From NCBI GenBank assembly GCA_023846275.1, contig CM043877.1:13313107-13377106 (forward strand): a stretch of 64,000 nt of DNA. Reading direction: 5' to 3'. A program made the translations under genes and the position numbers. Source of the DNA: Vanilla planifolia (taxonomy: Eukaryota; Streptophyta; Magnoliopsida; Asparagales; Orchidaceae). This document shows, piece by piece, positions 48,691 through 61,869 of this stretch; the stretch's first letter is position 1, and each line of letters opens with the position of its first letter. The notes beneath the pieces were generated by a model that was not told where the DNA came from, searched no databases, and saw only the letters and a program-made list of their open reading frames with translations.

Positions 48691-51600
48691 TCACATCATG
48701 GAAAAAATAAGGGCAACTCAAAACTTATTATAATTGATATAAAATAATTTGATATTATTATAAAGATGAATAGCTTTTCATTATCTTTACTTTGAGATAA
48801 ATGGTTTTAATAAGTTTGTACATGTAATATATATTAGAAGCCATTGCAATGGTTGCTTTTGATAATTTAGCATTTGATAAGTATTATATCTTTATTTTTT
48901 GTTGTGAGACTATAAGATATAAATTCCTTTTATTTTAAAAAGAAATTTAAAGTTGCTAGTTATGTGATTATTCATTTGGTTCTAAGGAATAATTAGGATG
49001 TTTAAAACAAGAATTTTACAAAATAAAGGTTTTTTGAATGCTCAAAAGAAAGTTTTAAATTTGTAAAAAAAAATTTGAAATAAGTGGCTCCAAAATGACA
49101 GTAGCACACAATCCCTTCTATTCCACAAACCTTATCAAGTGAGATGAATAAGGAGACAACATGAATTATTAACGATCATAATATGATAACCCAAAATTAG
49201 ATGTACCAAAGGTACTAGCACAATGGAGAGATAAGCTTGACTCTGAAGGTGTGTGGATCACCATATAGGAACTTCAATGTATTGATTTAGATCTCTTGGA
49301 TTAATACCATAACCATGATCCATTCTCTTAGATGAAGAGTTACACCCAATTATGAGAATTAGTATAGTAGATCTTAGAGATGCCAGAGATTATCATGCTA
49401 GACATAACCCAATTTAAGCTTAGAATTGTTCACAAATAGTAATTAAAGGATATATTATAAATCTATTTGATTAGTCAATAATTCATTTTTATAAGGATTC
49501 AAGAAAGGCTATTTAGACTGTTGCATGAGCTGAGCGATGTACATGCGACCCAACAGTGTCTGAAACACCAGTGCTTAGATCATCTCATGGAAAAGTGTGT
49601 AAGGTAGCATGGTGCAAGCATTACAATGGTATGTCAAACCATAATGTAGGATGTGTAACAACACACTGGGCATCTCAACATGTGCGACACATAAAACGAG
49701 TGGTGAAAAGCAATGTGTAGGAAGTATGACATGTGTAGAGTGTATGAGATAGTGTTAGGTGGGAGGCCCACTACCTCACGTGCATTATGCATGCCTATTG
49801 GGTACACCTACTGTGGAACCTGGATTAGGTATAAGCACATAATTCACTCATTTATAATGTAGGTAATGCACACAGGTGTACACCCTTGCATGACCACAAA
49901 CTCTGCAATTTCTATGTTGAAGTCTAATAAAAGCTTCACATAGGGAATAAAAAAATCAACTCTATTGTTATAAAAAATAATAATATATTATAACCAAGCC
50001 TCTATATAAGTAGAGAAGAGGGGGTGAAATAAGACATTTTTGACTTTTGGCACAAAAAATAGTCTTTATTCTTTTAGTTTTCTTTATCACTATCATCTTA
50101 ATAAAACAATTATAACTTTAAAGTAAGGTTTATTATTGAGAGCTTAAAAGAAGATTCCTCATAAACATATTAGCAAAATTCCATTTGAATGGAGTAGTCA
50201 ACAAAGTATTCAAACCAATATGGTTGACAAAATTTTTTTCTGGACATTATCATAAGGTCCCCTTAATTGTGATCACCAGTTTATGGGTCGACATTTCCTC
50301 AAGTCCAACACAGTAAATGAAAGATTTGGACCACCAAATATAAGTGGGTTGGCTATTTGGATTGGGTTTCCATATTAACTATTACTCTCACAATTTGTTC
50401 TTACATTCTCTTTATATAAAATGTATTAGTTATTTTTATATTTTTGATATTTTAATCTTATCTTATATAGAATTTTTCACTTATAAAAAATAACTTTATA
50501 TATTATGACAAAGAATGTCATTATAACTATGTTATATGAGTATTTTATCACAAAAGTTTTTCTATGTTATATTGAGTTTTTTGCACATGCAACTTCAATG
50601 CATTTAATAAAATTTTGAAAATTATTCTCTTTTTATTTTATTTTTTTCATTTAAATTTTAACTGCTAGTAGCTTAAGTTTTTCCAAATTTCTTTTTTTAT
50701 TTTATTTTCTTTTCTTTTTGTAGTTGTCTTAATTTTAACTTTCACCATCTTATAATTTATTTCCATTATTAAAAATACTCTCACATCACCCCAAAAAAAA
50801 TTCCAATTAATTCTCGCCTAAGTCTTTTTCACTTTTACGTGCTAGCTTAAGGTTGTTAATTTTCACATAAAAGTACTCTGGATTTGAAATTCACTTAATT
50901 ACACATTTGTAGACCTCAATTATAGGGATTCATTTTGTATGTGTGCATCATTTTGTGAATGGGTTGAGTCACCATTCGTGTTGAATTTGATCCATTCTTT
51001 AAGCAAGCGTGATTCCTAATTCTGCTAAGTTTCTTAACTAGTTAATTGTTCAACTTTTTCATATTTTAAACAATTTAGGTTTCTTTATGCCTTTACATAT
51101 TTGATTTTTAAACTTGATGTGAATTAATATCATTTCTTTGAGTTTGACTCATATTATTTAATTAACTTACATGGCATATTGTCCAACACAATTAGTTCTA
51201 CATAAAAAATAAAAATATTTGTTTTGCCTATATATCTATGATCATAAATGTAGGATTTTAAGTTATAGTTATGATAAAATTATGTAGTTGATTTGGGAGT
51301 GCCAAGGCCAAATCCCGTGATCTTCACATCAATGGTCTCAATTAACAAAACGTAACAAAAAGGATGGATTGAGAGATTATGGAAAAGATTAGACAACATT
51401 TTTTTGAACCCATAATACATAATTATCTTAGTTTAAAAATTCATGATTTATCATATGTTGGTTTGCCATTACTAATTAATAGTTATTATTAAACAAAATG
51501 TAGGTTAAATATCAATGACTTATGATTTAAGGAGGTTTAGTTGATATTGATAACCTTTATAGTATATTAGACAATGTAAGTTATCTAGGATGCATTCCCT

Positions 51601-53869
51601 TTTTGTGCAATTGAACTTCCAAAATTCTTATTTCATGTTCAATATTTTAACTTTAATGGAGAAGCAAAGAATGATTACTAAAATCATGAGGATATCTATG
51701 TATTGAAATTAGAGATAGTTAAGCTTTCCCATATGCACATGTCAACAAAAGTTGGTTCATACCAACTGGTTATCTCTCCTATGAGTAGGATTCCATCCTT
51801 GGATACTCATTTTATTTCAATTGTCAAAATGACATTTCTTAAAAATGAATTGACCTTTATGCCTATTTATGCATTTTTTTCTCTCAAGTACACTTCCCAA
51901 TTTGGTAGAGGCCATTAGCATGATGATGAGATTATTCATATGGAGTGATCTTTTGAGGCAATGAGTCATGCACTATGTTTTCTTGGGCATAGGTATGTAA
52001 GCATAAACACCAAGGGGCAATGATCATCAAATATTACAAAAACTACATAGCTACTAATTTGACAACCAAGTTTTTCGATGATGATGATAGTCTTTGTGAT
52101 GAAGTTTTGAGAACATACATGATGTATAAGAGGATATCATTAAGGAGAAGACTTATGGGAAGCTGATCTATGAAAGGAAAATGTGATTAAATGACACATG
52201 TACTAACGAGTAAGAAATGACAACAAAATTTCCACTCTTAATGACCCTTACATATCTTTCATTCCTTTGAACAAGTGCTCAAACTTCTCCTATACTAGCA
52301 CCATGATGCAAATGATTACAACTAAATAATTATTAGTTTAATGGCAATGGAGTTGTTAAATCATGTAAGAGTTATTTGCTTGAGAAATTTCTTTGTATAT
52401 TTTGTTGATATGTTCACTTCAAATTGAAGATTTGTGTAACTTTAGACCCATTAAATCTCTTAAGGACAATACTTTCATTCTAATAAATAAGAGTATGAAA
52501 GTTGGTTTTATAAAATCAAAAGCTAGTCTTAAATGATCTTTTTTCTTTTGGTGCAAATGAATACCGACGCATACATGCATGTTTAACATATCATGACTTG
52601 ATATATCACTCATTATATCTTTTGGGAAATAGATATAATAAGAAACAAAAAAGTTATACAATATGTATATTAATTTATTATAGTTTGATAATCATTAACT
52701 AAAAACCACTAGTTTAATCACATTCAATAAACAATCACTTATATTGATGCAAAGACAAGTTATGATATATTATTAATATGTTACTTTTTTGTGTCACATA
52801 ACATTTTTTTTATTATTTGTAATTTGACAACAATAACAAAATCTAAATTTCATTAGTGTTAATTATTTTAGAAAATATCATCATGATGTCAAACAATATC
52901 CCTTATATCTACATAAGAGAGTAAATCACATTTTTTTTAAAAACATTACAAAATTAAATATATAATAAATAAGAACTAAAATACAACCACAAAAATAAAT
53001 ACAAAAAAATAAAAACATACATAAGATTCTTCCACTTATATTTACATCAATCAAATGACTAAGATTCTATAGTTGCTCGCAAAGGTAAAAGCTCATAAGA
53101 AATCTACACATCAACTTAAAAAATAGTCATACACTTCAATCCAAAAAAATATTAGAATAAAACAAAAAATACACAAAATAATAACAATGCTCCAAGACTT
53201 ATCAATAAGAAATTACTTAAAATAAAACTAATAATGGAACACACTACTTGAAAAGATTTCTAAGTTCATAAATCTGATTGAAGGTATCACAATAATAATC
53301 AATGAACAAAAGTCCAAAATCAAATGATAAATCAAAACCATCAATTAAAAAAATTCAAAACAAGATTAAAACTTTCATCACACATGTTAGGACTAAAAAT
53401 TACTTTAAAATTTTTCTAACATAAATTTTTTTAATGAATGATAACATCTAAATTATATTATCATCTATCAATACCACATATATCAGTATCTAAAAACAAA
53501 ATCACAACAAATACTTCATGCTATAACATTCTTTGAAGTTTTTGTTCATAATAATGCCTCAGTACTTTGCAAAAGCGTTGAAATATATCAAAAAGATGAA
53601 AAGATATAATAAGCCACCTTGCCAGTACAAAACAAAGCTAAACGATGAAGCTTTCATTTGCTTTAGCTGCTAATTGCACGAAACAAGTGGACCTCAATCA
53701 TTTGATTCAAATTCTCAGAAACCCACTTAACGGTTATAATGAGTTAAGCATTTCATCAAACACCTTGAGGTGTACTATTTCACAACATAAGAAGCAATTT
53801 ATAAGTCACCACAAACAGAAAAAACTCCTGCCTTATATCAGAATTACGCGATAGAAAGACTAGTATTCT
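48691..53869. other. AT-rich intergenic region, no gene recognised
   Basis: About 5.2 kb between the gypsy remnant and the stop codon of the R2 gene. A stretch at about 49,500-50,330 is less AT-rich, with a TATATAAG box near 50,004, and could be part of a terminal repeat, but no partner copy was found. Short frames such as 51,703-51,918 have no recognisable domain. The last few hundred bases should contain the R2 3' UTR, but no AATAAA signal on the minus strand was clear. Confidence 0.45.
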
Positions 53870-54892
53870 TCAGAAATCGTCGTCCATGCGGAACTCATGG
53901 ATGGCACCATTGCCGTTCAAGCTTGACATAACCGACGCCTTCTGATACTCACCGACCCTCTTCTCAAAGAAGTTGGTCTTTCCCTGGAGCGAGATGAGCT
54001 CCATCCAATCGAAGGGATTCGAAGCGTCGTACATCTTGCTGTAGTTCAATGCCCCAAGAAGCCGATCGGCGACAAACTCGATGTACTGACTCATCAGATC
54101 GGCGTTCATTCCGACAAGGGCGCAGGGAAGGGCATCACAAACGAATTCTTTTTCAATGTCAACAGCATCAGCGACAATCTCCCGAACTCTTTCCTCGGAG
54201 AGCTTGGCATTAAGAAGGCTGTACAGGAGGCAGGCGAAATCACAGTGAAGGCCTTCGTCCCGAGAGATCAGCTCGTTGGAAAACGTGAGTCCGGGCATAA
54301 GCCCGCGCTTCTTGAGCCAGAATATCGCGCAGAAGCTACCGGAGAAGAAGATTCCCTCGACGCAGGCAAAGGCAAGAAGGCGCTCCGCGAATGTTTCGGA
54401 TGCGTCGATCCATCGAAGCGCCCACTCGGCCTTACGCGCGACGCAGGGGACCGTCTCGATTGCACGAAAAAGGCGGGATTTTGCGGTGGAGTCCTTGATG
54501 TAGGTCTCTAGGAGGAGGCTATACATCTCCGAGTGAATGTTCTCGATGGCGATCTGGAATCCGTAGAAGGCCCGGGCCTCGGGAAGCTGCACCTCGCACA
54601 TGAAGCGCCCGGCGAGATTCTCGAGAACGATGCCGTCCGAGGCAGCGAAGAAGGCAAGGACGTGGGTGACAAAGTGGCGCTCCTCCGATGTAAGGGTATG
54701 CTCCCAGTGGCGAAGGTCATGCGAGAGGTCGACCTCCTCCGCGGTCCAGAAGGAGGCCTCGGCTTTCTTGTACATCTCCCAGATCTGCGGGAAACGGATC
54801 GGGAACATGCAGAAGCGGTCGGGATTGGGAGCAAGGAGTGGCTCGTCATACTGCTCGTGGCGGCCGGCTGAAGCGGGTAGAATCGCCGGCAT
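53870..54892 (-). CDS. TSO2: ribonucleoside-diphosphate reductase small subunit R2 (TSO2/RNR2-like)
   Basis: The 340-residue intronless gene encodes the radical-bearing subunit of class I ribonucleotide reductase, which with the large subunit R1 makes dNTPs in the cytosol. All diiron ligands are present: D86 (AASDG), E117 and H120 (IENIHSE), E179 (CVEGIFFSG), E213 and H216 (RDEGLHCDF). The radical tyrosine is Y124. [20 protein letters not shown] (195-214) is the family signature and the acidic DDDF C-terminus is the R1-docking tail. The frame stays open to an ATG at 54,964, but that ATG lies almost on the TATA box. The conserved start MPA at 54,892 is therefore preferred and gives the usual plant length. 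G/C-rich third positions contrast with the flanks. S-phase expression via E2F is known for plant R2 genes; one matching site is upstream. The frame is whole. Confidence 0.96.
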   Translation of the reverse strand: MPAILPASAGRHEQYDEPLLAPNPDRFCMFPIRFPQIWEMYKKAEASFWTAEEVDLSHDLRHWEHTLTSEERHFVTHVLAFFAASDGIVLENLAGRFMCEVQLPEARAFYGFQIAIENIHSEMYSLLLETYIKDSTAKSRLFRAIETVPCVARKAEWALRWIDASETFAERLLAFACVEGIFFSGSFCAIFWLKKRGLMPGLTFSNELISRDEGLHCDFACLLYSLLNAKLSEERVREIVADAVDIEKEFVCDALPCALVGMNADLMSQYIEFVADRLLGALNYSKMYDASNPFDWMELISLQGKTNFFEKRVGEYQKASVMSSLNGNGAIHEFRMDDDF

Positions 54893-54965
54893 GACTGAGG
54901 ACAAAGAAGGTCCAATTTGAACTGGGAGTGGAACGAATTTGTTGGCGCGGAGAGGCAAAGGCAAG

Positions 54966-54971
54966 TTTATA
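54966..54971 (-). promoter_or_regulatory. TATA box of the R2 gene
   Basis: TATAAA on the minus strand in the context CTTTATAAACTT, about 75 bases upstream of the preferred ATG. A start about 30 bases downstream would give a leader of some 45-50 bases and would exclude the in-frame ATG at 54,964 from the mRNA. Confidence 0.6.
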
Positions 54972-55298
54972 AAGAAACAAAAATGAGTAGATGGAGGGAG
55001 GGAAAGCTCGAATTTTCAAGTTTGTTGTGGGCATTTGGGGAGTCTTGGAGTGGAAGGCGCCTGCTTCTGCTCACCGTAGCAAGTCTTACCGCCTCTTCTT
55101 TTCGGTGCAACTTGTGCTAACAGAATCTGTGTAGCTTGATTGGGAGGTACTGAAGATGCCACGTTATCTTTAGATCAAACAATATTTGAGATCTGACCAT
55201 TGGAGTGCGGCTATAGGAAACGCTACATGGATTTTGAGTGGCAGTCACTATTTAAAAATCGAATTAAAATACAAATAATATTTTGGCAGGTAAATTTA

Positions 55299-55306
55299 GC
55301 GGGGAA
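55299..55306 (-). promoter_or_regulatory. E2F-type site upstream of the R2 gene
   Basis: TTCCCCGC on the minus strand fits the E2F consensus TTSSCSSS, about 410 bases upstream of the ATG. Plant R2 genes are known E2F targets in S phase, which makes the match plausible. A CCAAT word on the minus strand lies near 55,200. Confidence 0.4.
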
Positions 55307-57360
55307 GAGAGGGGACATGAAATTTATTCGGCCCACGACTATGAATAATATTGGCTGAGAATAAGAATATTTGGTAAGAATATAAAAAAGTTTTTATTTG
55401 GTTTTTTTTGAAGTAACATAAAAAATATATTTGTTTCAAATGTTCAACTAATGTGATTGGAATATATTAAATTATATTTAGGCTTAGTTATATTGAGAGA
55501 ATATTGTTTTAATTATTAAAAATAAATCCAATAAAAAGTATGTCATAAAACTATTAAAATATAATTAAAAGATCAAATTGTCTTTCAAAAAAAGGTCAAG
55601 TTATTTTACCACAATTTCATTGTTAAATATTATTTAATCCAAAAAATGATTAATTTGTTTTAAACTATAACCTAGTATTAACTTTATTAATTTTAACTTT
55701 ATTCTCCTCTTTATTATTTTGTATTATGTGAATTTTGATATCTTTTTTTCGTGTGATTGGTTATTTTATAATCTAGAACAAAGATTATTATAATAAAAAA
55801 ACTCACAAAAAGATAACTCTTTCATTGAGATCAAATAGACCCATCAATGAAAGACATGCCCAAATGCCCTTTTATGCTACTGGGATTAGATCAAAAGGAA
55901 CCCAAATTGTGGCTCTCCATCTATAACCTTAAGAAGTGCCCACATGACAAGCAATCGACAATGTCCTCTATCGTGAGACTAAATGAGAGGGACGACATTG
56001 TGCACTCACTTTGCCTCTCAAAACCATGAGGAGCTTGGAAATCTCGACAAGCATCACATGCCTTATCATAAGGTCCTAGGTCTTCTTTAAGAACTTGTTA
56101 GTGGGGTCATCTATTTAAAACAAAAAGCAAATGACTTTATTCAAATTAAGAGTAATAATAGTGTTGACAAGAAACATAGAAGAAAGATTATAGAGCTCAT
56201 AAGTTGAGCTTTACCTCTTTTAAAAGTTATAAAGATAAAATTTATTTCATCTTTTATTAAAAATTAAAATTTCTTTTATTGTTTCATATTATAATTGATT
56301 TTATAGAACATTTATTTATAATATATTTAATAAATATATGTATTTTAACATATTTTAAATTTATTTAATAAATTAATTTCATATTTAATAATAGTTCTAT
56401 CAAATATAACTTAAGACATCCAATTATATTATAGAAAATTATTAAAATTTTTTCTAACACAGACAATTGAAGTTATTGAAATAAAATTTAGTTGTAAAAA
56501 ATAATTTATTCTAAATATATGATATACATCAAATACAACTTCAGTTGCACATAATTTAATCTAAGGTAATAACTAGTCATAAAATCATTTTAACACAACT
56601 TAACCTAGGATATTAGCCAAATAGAATTTCACTTCTAACCCTATTAATATAAGGATTATTATGTTAAACTAACTCTAATTTAACATCTTATGCTATCAAA
56701 TATATTCTTAATATGAGAGGGTTGTGTCTTGAAAGATTAGAATATATTTTGTAAGCTTTTAAAAGAGTTTAATGACTCATACAAATAAGTATATTTATGA
56801 GAAATAAATTTGAAGTTTGTTTGAAAAAAAAAGTTTCTAAAAGGCTCTTAGGCATGTAATTATAAAGGAACAAAAATTATTGGTTTGAAGTTTGGATTAA
56901 TTTAAAAGAATTTTGAAGTATGCAATTGTAAGAATAGTTTAAGAAGATGTTTAGGTTTTGAATTCTAAAAAAATCATTAAAAAGGATTAAAGATAAAAAG
57001 TTAGTCAATGAAGGTTAGAGACTAAAGATAATATTTTGATGAGGTTTAAATATATTATTGAGGTTGTTAACCTTATATTGATAGTGCTAAAATCAAGAGA
57101 ACAGATAGAAGAGAGGGAATTCAATCAAGGGGCAAAGAAAGTCTTTAAAAAGTTTAAGTTTTTGATTGGATTAAAGAGCATAAGGATGTGATAAAAGGAG
57201 AATGGGGGGTTGAAGGCTTGAAATCTAAAGATTAGTAAAAGATGGAGGAGAAATAAAAGAAAGTAAAAGCAATGACATAATTGGAAGGGCTTAACCACTA
57301 GAATAAAGAAAGATGGATCTCTTACATCCTTTTAAAGAGAGAAAACAAGTTGGTCGTTTG
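55307..57360. other. AT-rich intergenic DNA, nothing recognised
   Basis: Very AT-rich sequence from the R2 upstream region to the edge of the duplicated segment. The 60-codon frame at 55,847-56,029 has no recognisable domain. About 56,900-57,350 is purine-rich on the plus strand and could be decayed element sequence. Confidence 0.45.
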
Positions 57361-60300
57361 TGCGGATCTTAGCACATGTGAAACATAGATAAATGATAAA
57401 CGAGCCAGTGATATATGGTAATTGATCATTCTAAAATTAAAGATATTGTGAAGAAGGTCATGAAAAAAAATTAGCTACAACAACAAAAGTTTCAATCACA
57501 AACCACACAATACAACAATCTATGTCAAGAAAACAACCAAGGATGCATCCAAAAAGGTCGCATGGAACTCTACACACAAGGGCAAGAAAGTGGCAATGTG
57601 GATCCCCCAACTAGCAACAAATTGAGCAAAAGCATTACGAGCAATTATAGTCACACCAACATGACCCTCACTAGAAACCAACCTGTCAAAATTGAACTTG
57701 ATCCAACCTAAGGGTAGAGGACATGATCGAGAGAGTGAGGGGACAATGGGACCTAGAAGGTGTGAGAGGTCCTAGCTTTCTAAGCTAGTGGGGATGGCTA
57801 TAAGAGAGATAATTGAGTAGATATGGGCAATTAATACCAAAAAATAATATATAAATTTATGATGGAACTTGGTGTTTTGTTCTAATAAAAGATCATAGAT
57901 CTAAGAAAAGTCATAAAACACAAACAATACTACTATAAAGCAACTTTTATGTCAAACAAAGGGAAGATTTTTTGACCATTTTTTATGAAGCAGATATAAA
58001 TAAGCTAAAAATACCCACAAAATAATATTACATGTAAACAATGCAGCTTTATAGTTTTCAAGCTATGACACTCCTAAGGAGAGAAATTGTTATAAAAGTA
58101 ATAGTCCACTTACAAAGATGCTTAAATCAAGAACCTTGTTATGACAAACTCAACAAGAAGGCAAAAATTCTACATTTTGTTTTAACTTTCCAAGCCTAGG
58201 TGTCAACAACTCCATCAGCACAAGCAAGGCCATTATATAAGAGTGCTATGCAAGAATAAAGGCATTTGAAAGCCACCAAATTAGAGTGTTGAAGCAAGGT
58301 GGGTTACAATCCACAAGGGAGACCTCTTCAACCAGATAGCCATTAAAATCAAAGGCACATCGTCAAGTTTCCAATTCTCCATACCATCTAAAAGAGAAGT
58401 TGTATACAATCATCAAGAAGCGTCGAGGTTGATGAAGGTAGGCTATCGATTGAAGTCATCAATTCTCACACTAGCAATCCTTGCTAAAGTAAATTCACTT
58501 ATCATCCCAACTTTCCAAACAGTATTGTCAATGGAAGAAGACTATCCTTCGATAAATAAGTTTCTAGATAAAGGAATTACCCTCTATGAATTGGAAAGGC
58601 ATATCTAAACCTCCATGTCAAGTCGTCAGGCACTTAGCCCAAAGAAAATAAAATCCAACAAGGAATTGGGTAAAGAGTTTGGCCACTAGATTGTTTTGCC
58701 AATTTCCTAATTAGTAAATACAAAGACAGCCATGGGTTTTGGACTTACAAATGGTCTCTCCTCCCCCAAACAAATGGTATGGATTAGCCTCTTGATATTG
58801 TCAAAAACATTAAAAAGGACTAGAAAATGGGGCATAAAGCACACTAATAAGAAAGTTAAGCATTGCTAATTAGCACAATTCTTCTAGCAAAGTTAAGAGC
58901 TTTGCCCTCTCCCTCTGCAACACAATACCCGTTTGGACAATAGAGATAATGTGCTAGAAGTTATCGTAGATTGGTTGATTCCTTAAGAAAGGGATCCATA
59001 AAAACCTAACGTTTGCTCGACTTTTAAAAAGCAATTTATTGTCCAACATTCGTGTACGCTTAGAGGATTTTCTCTTGTTGAAGAAAATCAAGAGTTTCTC
59101 TTTGTTGAAGAATAATCAAACCAGAAACATCATTAACAAAGAGAAAATAAGTGATGATGGGGACATTGTAGGAGATGTGGATTTCCTCCATTGCTATTTT
59201 CTCCAAAAGATGTTGGATAAGGAGGGTGAGCTTCAAGCTCAAGATAAAGAGAGAAAAGACAATGAACATCCCTTGAGACCCAACAACCCCAAATATCCCA
59301 TCCATCATAGCTTCATTAACACAAATTAATGAGGATTAGAAATATAATTAGAGATTTAAGTGCAACACCAAAAACTGAGATGTTAGAGTATGATGAATGA
59401 GAAAGACAAACTGACTCTATGATAGTCTTATTCTATATCCACTTTAAGAATATTAATTCGGTTGACGAGATAGTTTTCAAACAACAAGAGATTTCCCATG
59501 CAAACATGCAATTATTAGCAATGAAGCTTCTATGGATGAAAGCTCTTTGCTTAGACTAATTAACAATCCAAGACAACTCTTCATCCTATTAACCAAGATT
59601 TTGGTAATGATTTTGCATATTATAATATAAGGGACAGTATTAGCTCACCTTCTTCACCCCATCCACTTTGGAATGAGGACAACAATCATGTCATGCCATT
59701 GTTGGGGCATCTTAGCTTTAGCATGGTCAAAGAAATGCCTTACTACAACAATACAATCTCTTAAAGCAATCTCTCAATATCTTTTTTAAATGAAGTGGTT
59801 ATACCATCAATACCAAGCACACAACATGGGGCAAGAGATCAAGTTGTGATGATATCTTTGTGATTAGAAATTAGCTCACAAAAATCACATGCCTAATCTT
59901 CCAATATGATACCTTGAACCCCAATTTTGCTTCAAGAAATCAAAAATAGCATCTTGTATATTTGAACCGAGAGCACAGAGCAATCCTTAACCTTCAAATG
60001 GACAATTGATTAATGTGCTTAAAGGATGTACAGCCTTGTGAAAGTTCCTATCTTCTATTGCAAGCCACCGCACCTTCGTCTACTAACACCACCAATTCAC
60101 CAACGAGCCATCAACCAGCCGCCGTCAGTTACAAGCAAATAGAGCACTTCAAGTTCATCACACGAAAGACCTTGGTCATTGTATGCTTTCTGTTAGAAGG
60201 TATCGATTTGATCTTTGAGGCAAGAACAAAACAAGACAGATTGCTAAGGCCCATCTTCCTCCAGGAGTGGAGCTACCAGAGCATTCGGATGCACTCATGG

Positions 60301-61000
60301 TTGAAGGTGGAAGAGGATCCAGCAAAGTGGGCAAACTAGTATCCGAGATATTTCAGTAAGCAATCCATGTTCATGAGAATCTTATCATGATAAGACCAAT
60401 ATTCTAGCATTACCCTTTGTTTGTTGCAAAAGATGAACCAAATGCCATCACAAGAGAGGCTACAAAAGTTCGAAGAGAAGACGAAGCTAGAAAAAATCCC
60501 CTCCTGCATAAGCCAAAACCAAAGGCCTTACAACCCAAATGCTTAGATTGGGACATAATGAAATTGAAATCTCCCTAACAATCACCAAGTGCTGGCCCAT
60601 GGGAATAAGGGCAAATTAGACCAAATGAATCAATGAACATTTTGAGTCATTGTTCACATAGATGGTAGAAAAACCTAAAGGAGACCTAGAATAATGCATG
60701 ATCTCAACAATAATGGCTTTCTTCGACTTTAGGATAATAAGCCTTCAATACCTGAAGTCGACTTTTCCTACTTGTGGTTTTGATTTCACAATGTCGATAA
60801 TATCAGTCTCCAACTTCGTAAAGCAAGTAAGTTTGTCGCAAGTGTCATGATAGACTCACAATAGATGCATAAGGTCTCAAATTGAACATCACTTCCAAAA
60901 ACCCTAATTTACTTCCTAATGCTTTCTTTAGGCCCATGCATTCATAGGCATCACCTCATTAACATGCCAATGTAGAATTCAAAATAGTATTCATGCATTC
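57361..61000 (-). mobile_element. L1-type LINE, copy B (cut at its 3' side)
   Basis: It shows the same endonuclease, reverse transcriptase (FLFVND box near 59,120), zinc-finger and RNase H fragments as copy A, in the same order on the minus strand. It is cut inside RNase H at 57,361, with no poly-A tail at that end. That shows it was carried here in a duplicated block and did not insert by itself. Frames are broken. Confidence 0.8.
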
Positions 61001-61303
61001 AAGAAAATCTATTGATTGACATAATAACTAGCACACTCCATAAGCATGATAATGCAGAATGTGTTGGTGTGCAAAGTGCAAAAAAATTAAAGATTTCTTT
61101 TAAGAGCTAAAATGACTAGCAAATGGAAGAATCTGTCTATAGAAAGAAACCTTCAGATTTGTTAACAGCCACCTATGACTTCATTGATATGTGCAGCATG
61201 CAGAAATAAAAGCAACATTGAGAAGAAACAAGGACAGCAAAGCAAGTATACTGTGCAAATCTAAGTCAATGAAAACTACTAAAAAATAACTGCAGCAAGT
61301 TAC

Positions 61304-61340
61304 CTTCTGATCTAAAGAAAGCCACTAAGTAGTAACATCA
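61304..61340 (-). pseudogene. 37-nt remnant of DUF493 exon 2 in copy B
   Basis: The bases next to the old donor (AAG|GTAACTTG at 61,304/61,303) match the last 37 bases of exon 2 with several changes, including a substitution that turns the tryptophan codon region into stop-containing sequence. The other 67 exon bases, the acceptor and about 115 bases of intron are missing. It cannot function as exon 2. The flanking intron sequence is nearly identical to that around 39,870. Confidence 0.85.
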
Positions 61341-61602
61341 CAAAACGATATTTTCTTGTTTTAAGATACTTTTTGCAGCTCCTGGAAGTATTTTGAAGAG
61401 AAATTAGGGCCAATGAATGATATTTCAGTATGCACATACCATGATATATGATCAAATACACATCTTTTTCACTTTCTTTTCTTAATCTTAAAATCCAAAC
61501 AGTAAATATGAAATTTTATGATGAGACACTAACAACATTCACAAAACGAATTGCATAAATTCTTCTAAGGTAGCTTGATACTGCTGCTTTATGTCCATTT
61601 AC

Positions 61603-61637
61603 CTGTTCACATGCAATACCAAAGTATCATCCTTCAC
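61603..61637 (-). other. cryptic 35-base exon candidate, copy B
   Basis: Counterpart of 40,349-40,383. The acceptor TTTCTTTAG|GTG and the donor GAACAG|GTAAATG are both close to plant consensus here. There is no coding conservation argument beyond the splice sites. Confidence 0.2.
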
Positions 61638-61689
61638 CTAAAGAAACATGATTAAGAAAAGAAAACACTTTTTACTTTCTTTTAACAAG

Positions 61690-61860
61690 CTTTATTTAGT
61701 CTAAATTAAAGCAAACATATCTAATGGTGTCTTTAACATTACCATAGCGTTTTCCTTTTAATCCAAATAGTATGTGCATGGGATTGAATCTAGGACTCTG
61801 AAAAAAACTTTCTTGATCTTTACCTACTAAGCTAGCTGAAACCCACATGATTGTAATCTT
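61690..61860 (-). mobile_element. tRNA-type SINE-like repeat, copy B
   Basis: The same box-A-like (61,834-61,823) and box-B-like (61,790-61,781) words as copy A, here 32 bases apart as well. It was carried along in the duplicated block. Confidence 0.45.
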
Positions 61861-61869
61861 GTGGGTTTA

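Noticed and set aside
49500-50330. Possible long terminal repeat with a TATATAAG box near 50,004
   Set aside because: No second copy, primer site or internal domains could be tied to it. It is recorded only within the intergenic entry.
54245-54920. Plus-strand and alternative frames over the R2 gene
   Set aside because: They are shadows of the conserved minus-strand gene.
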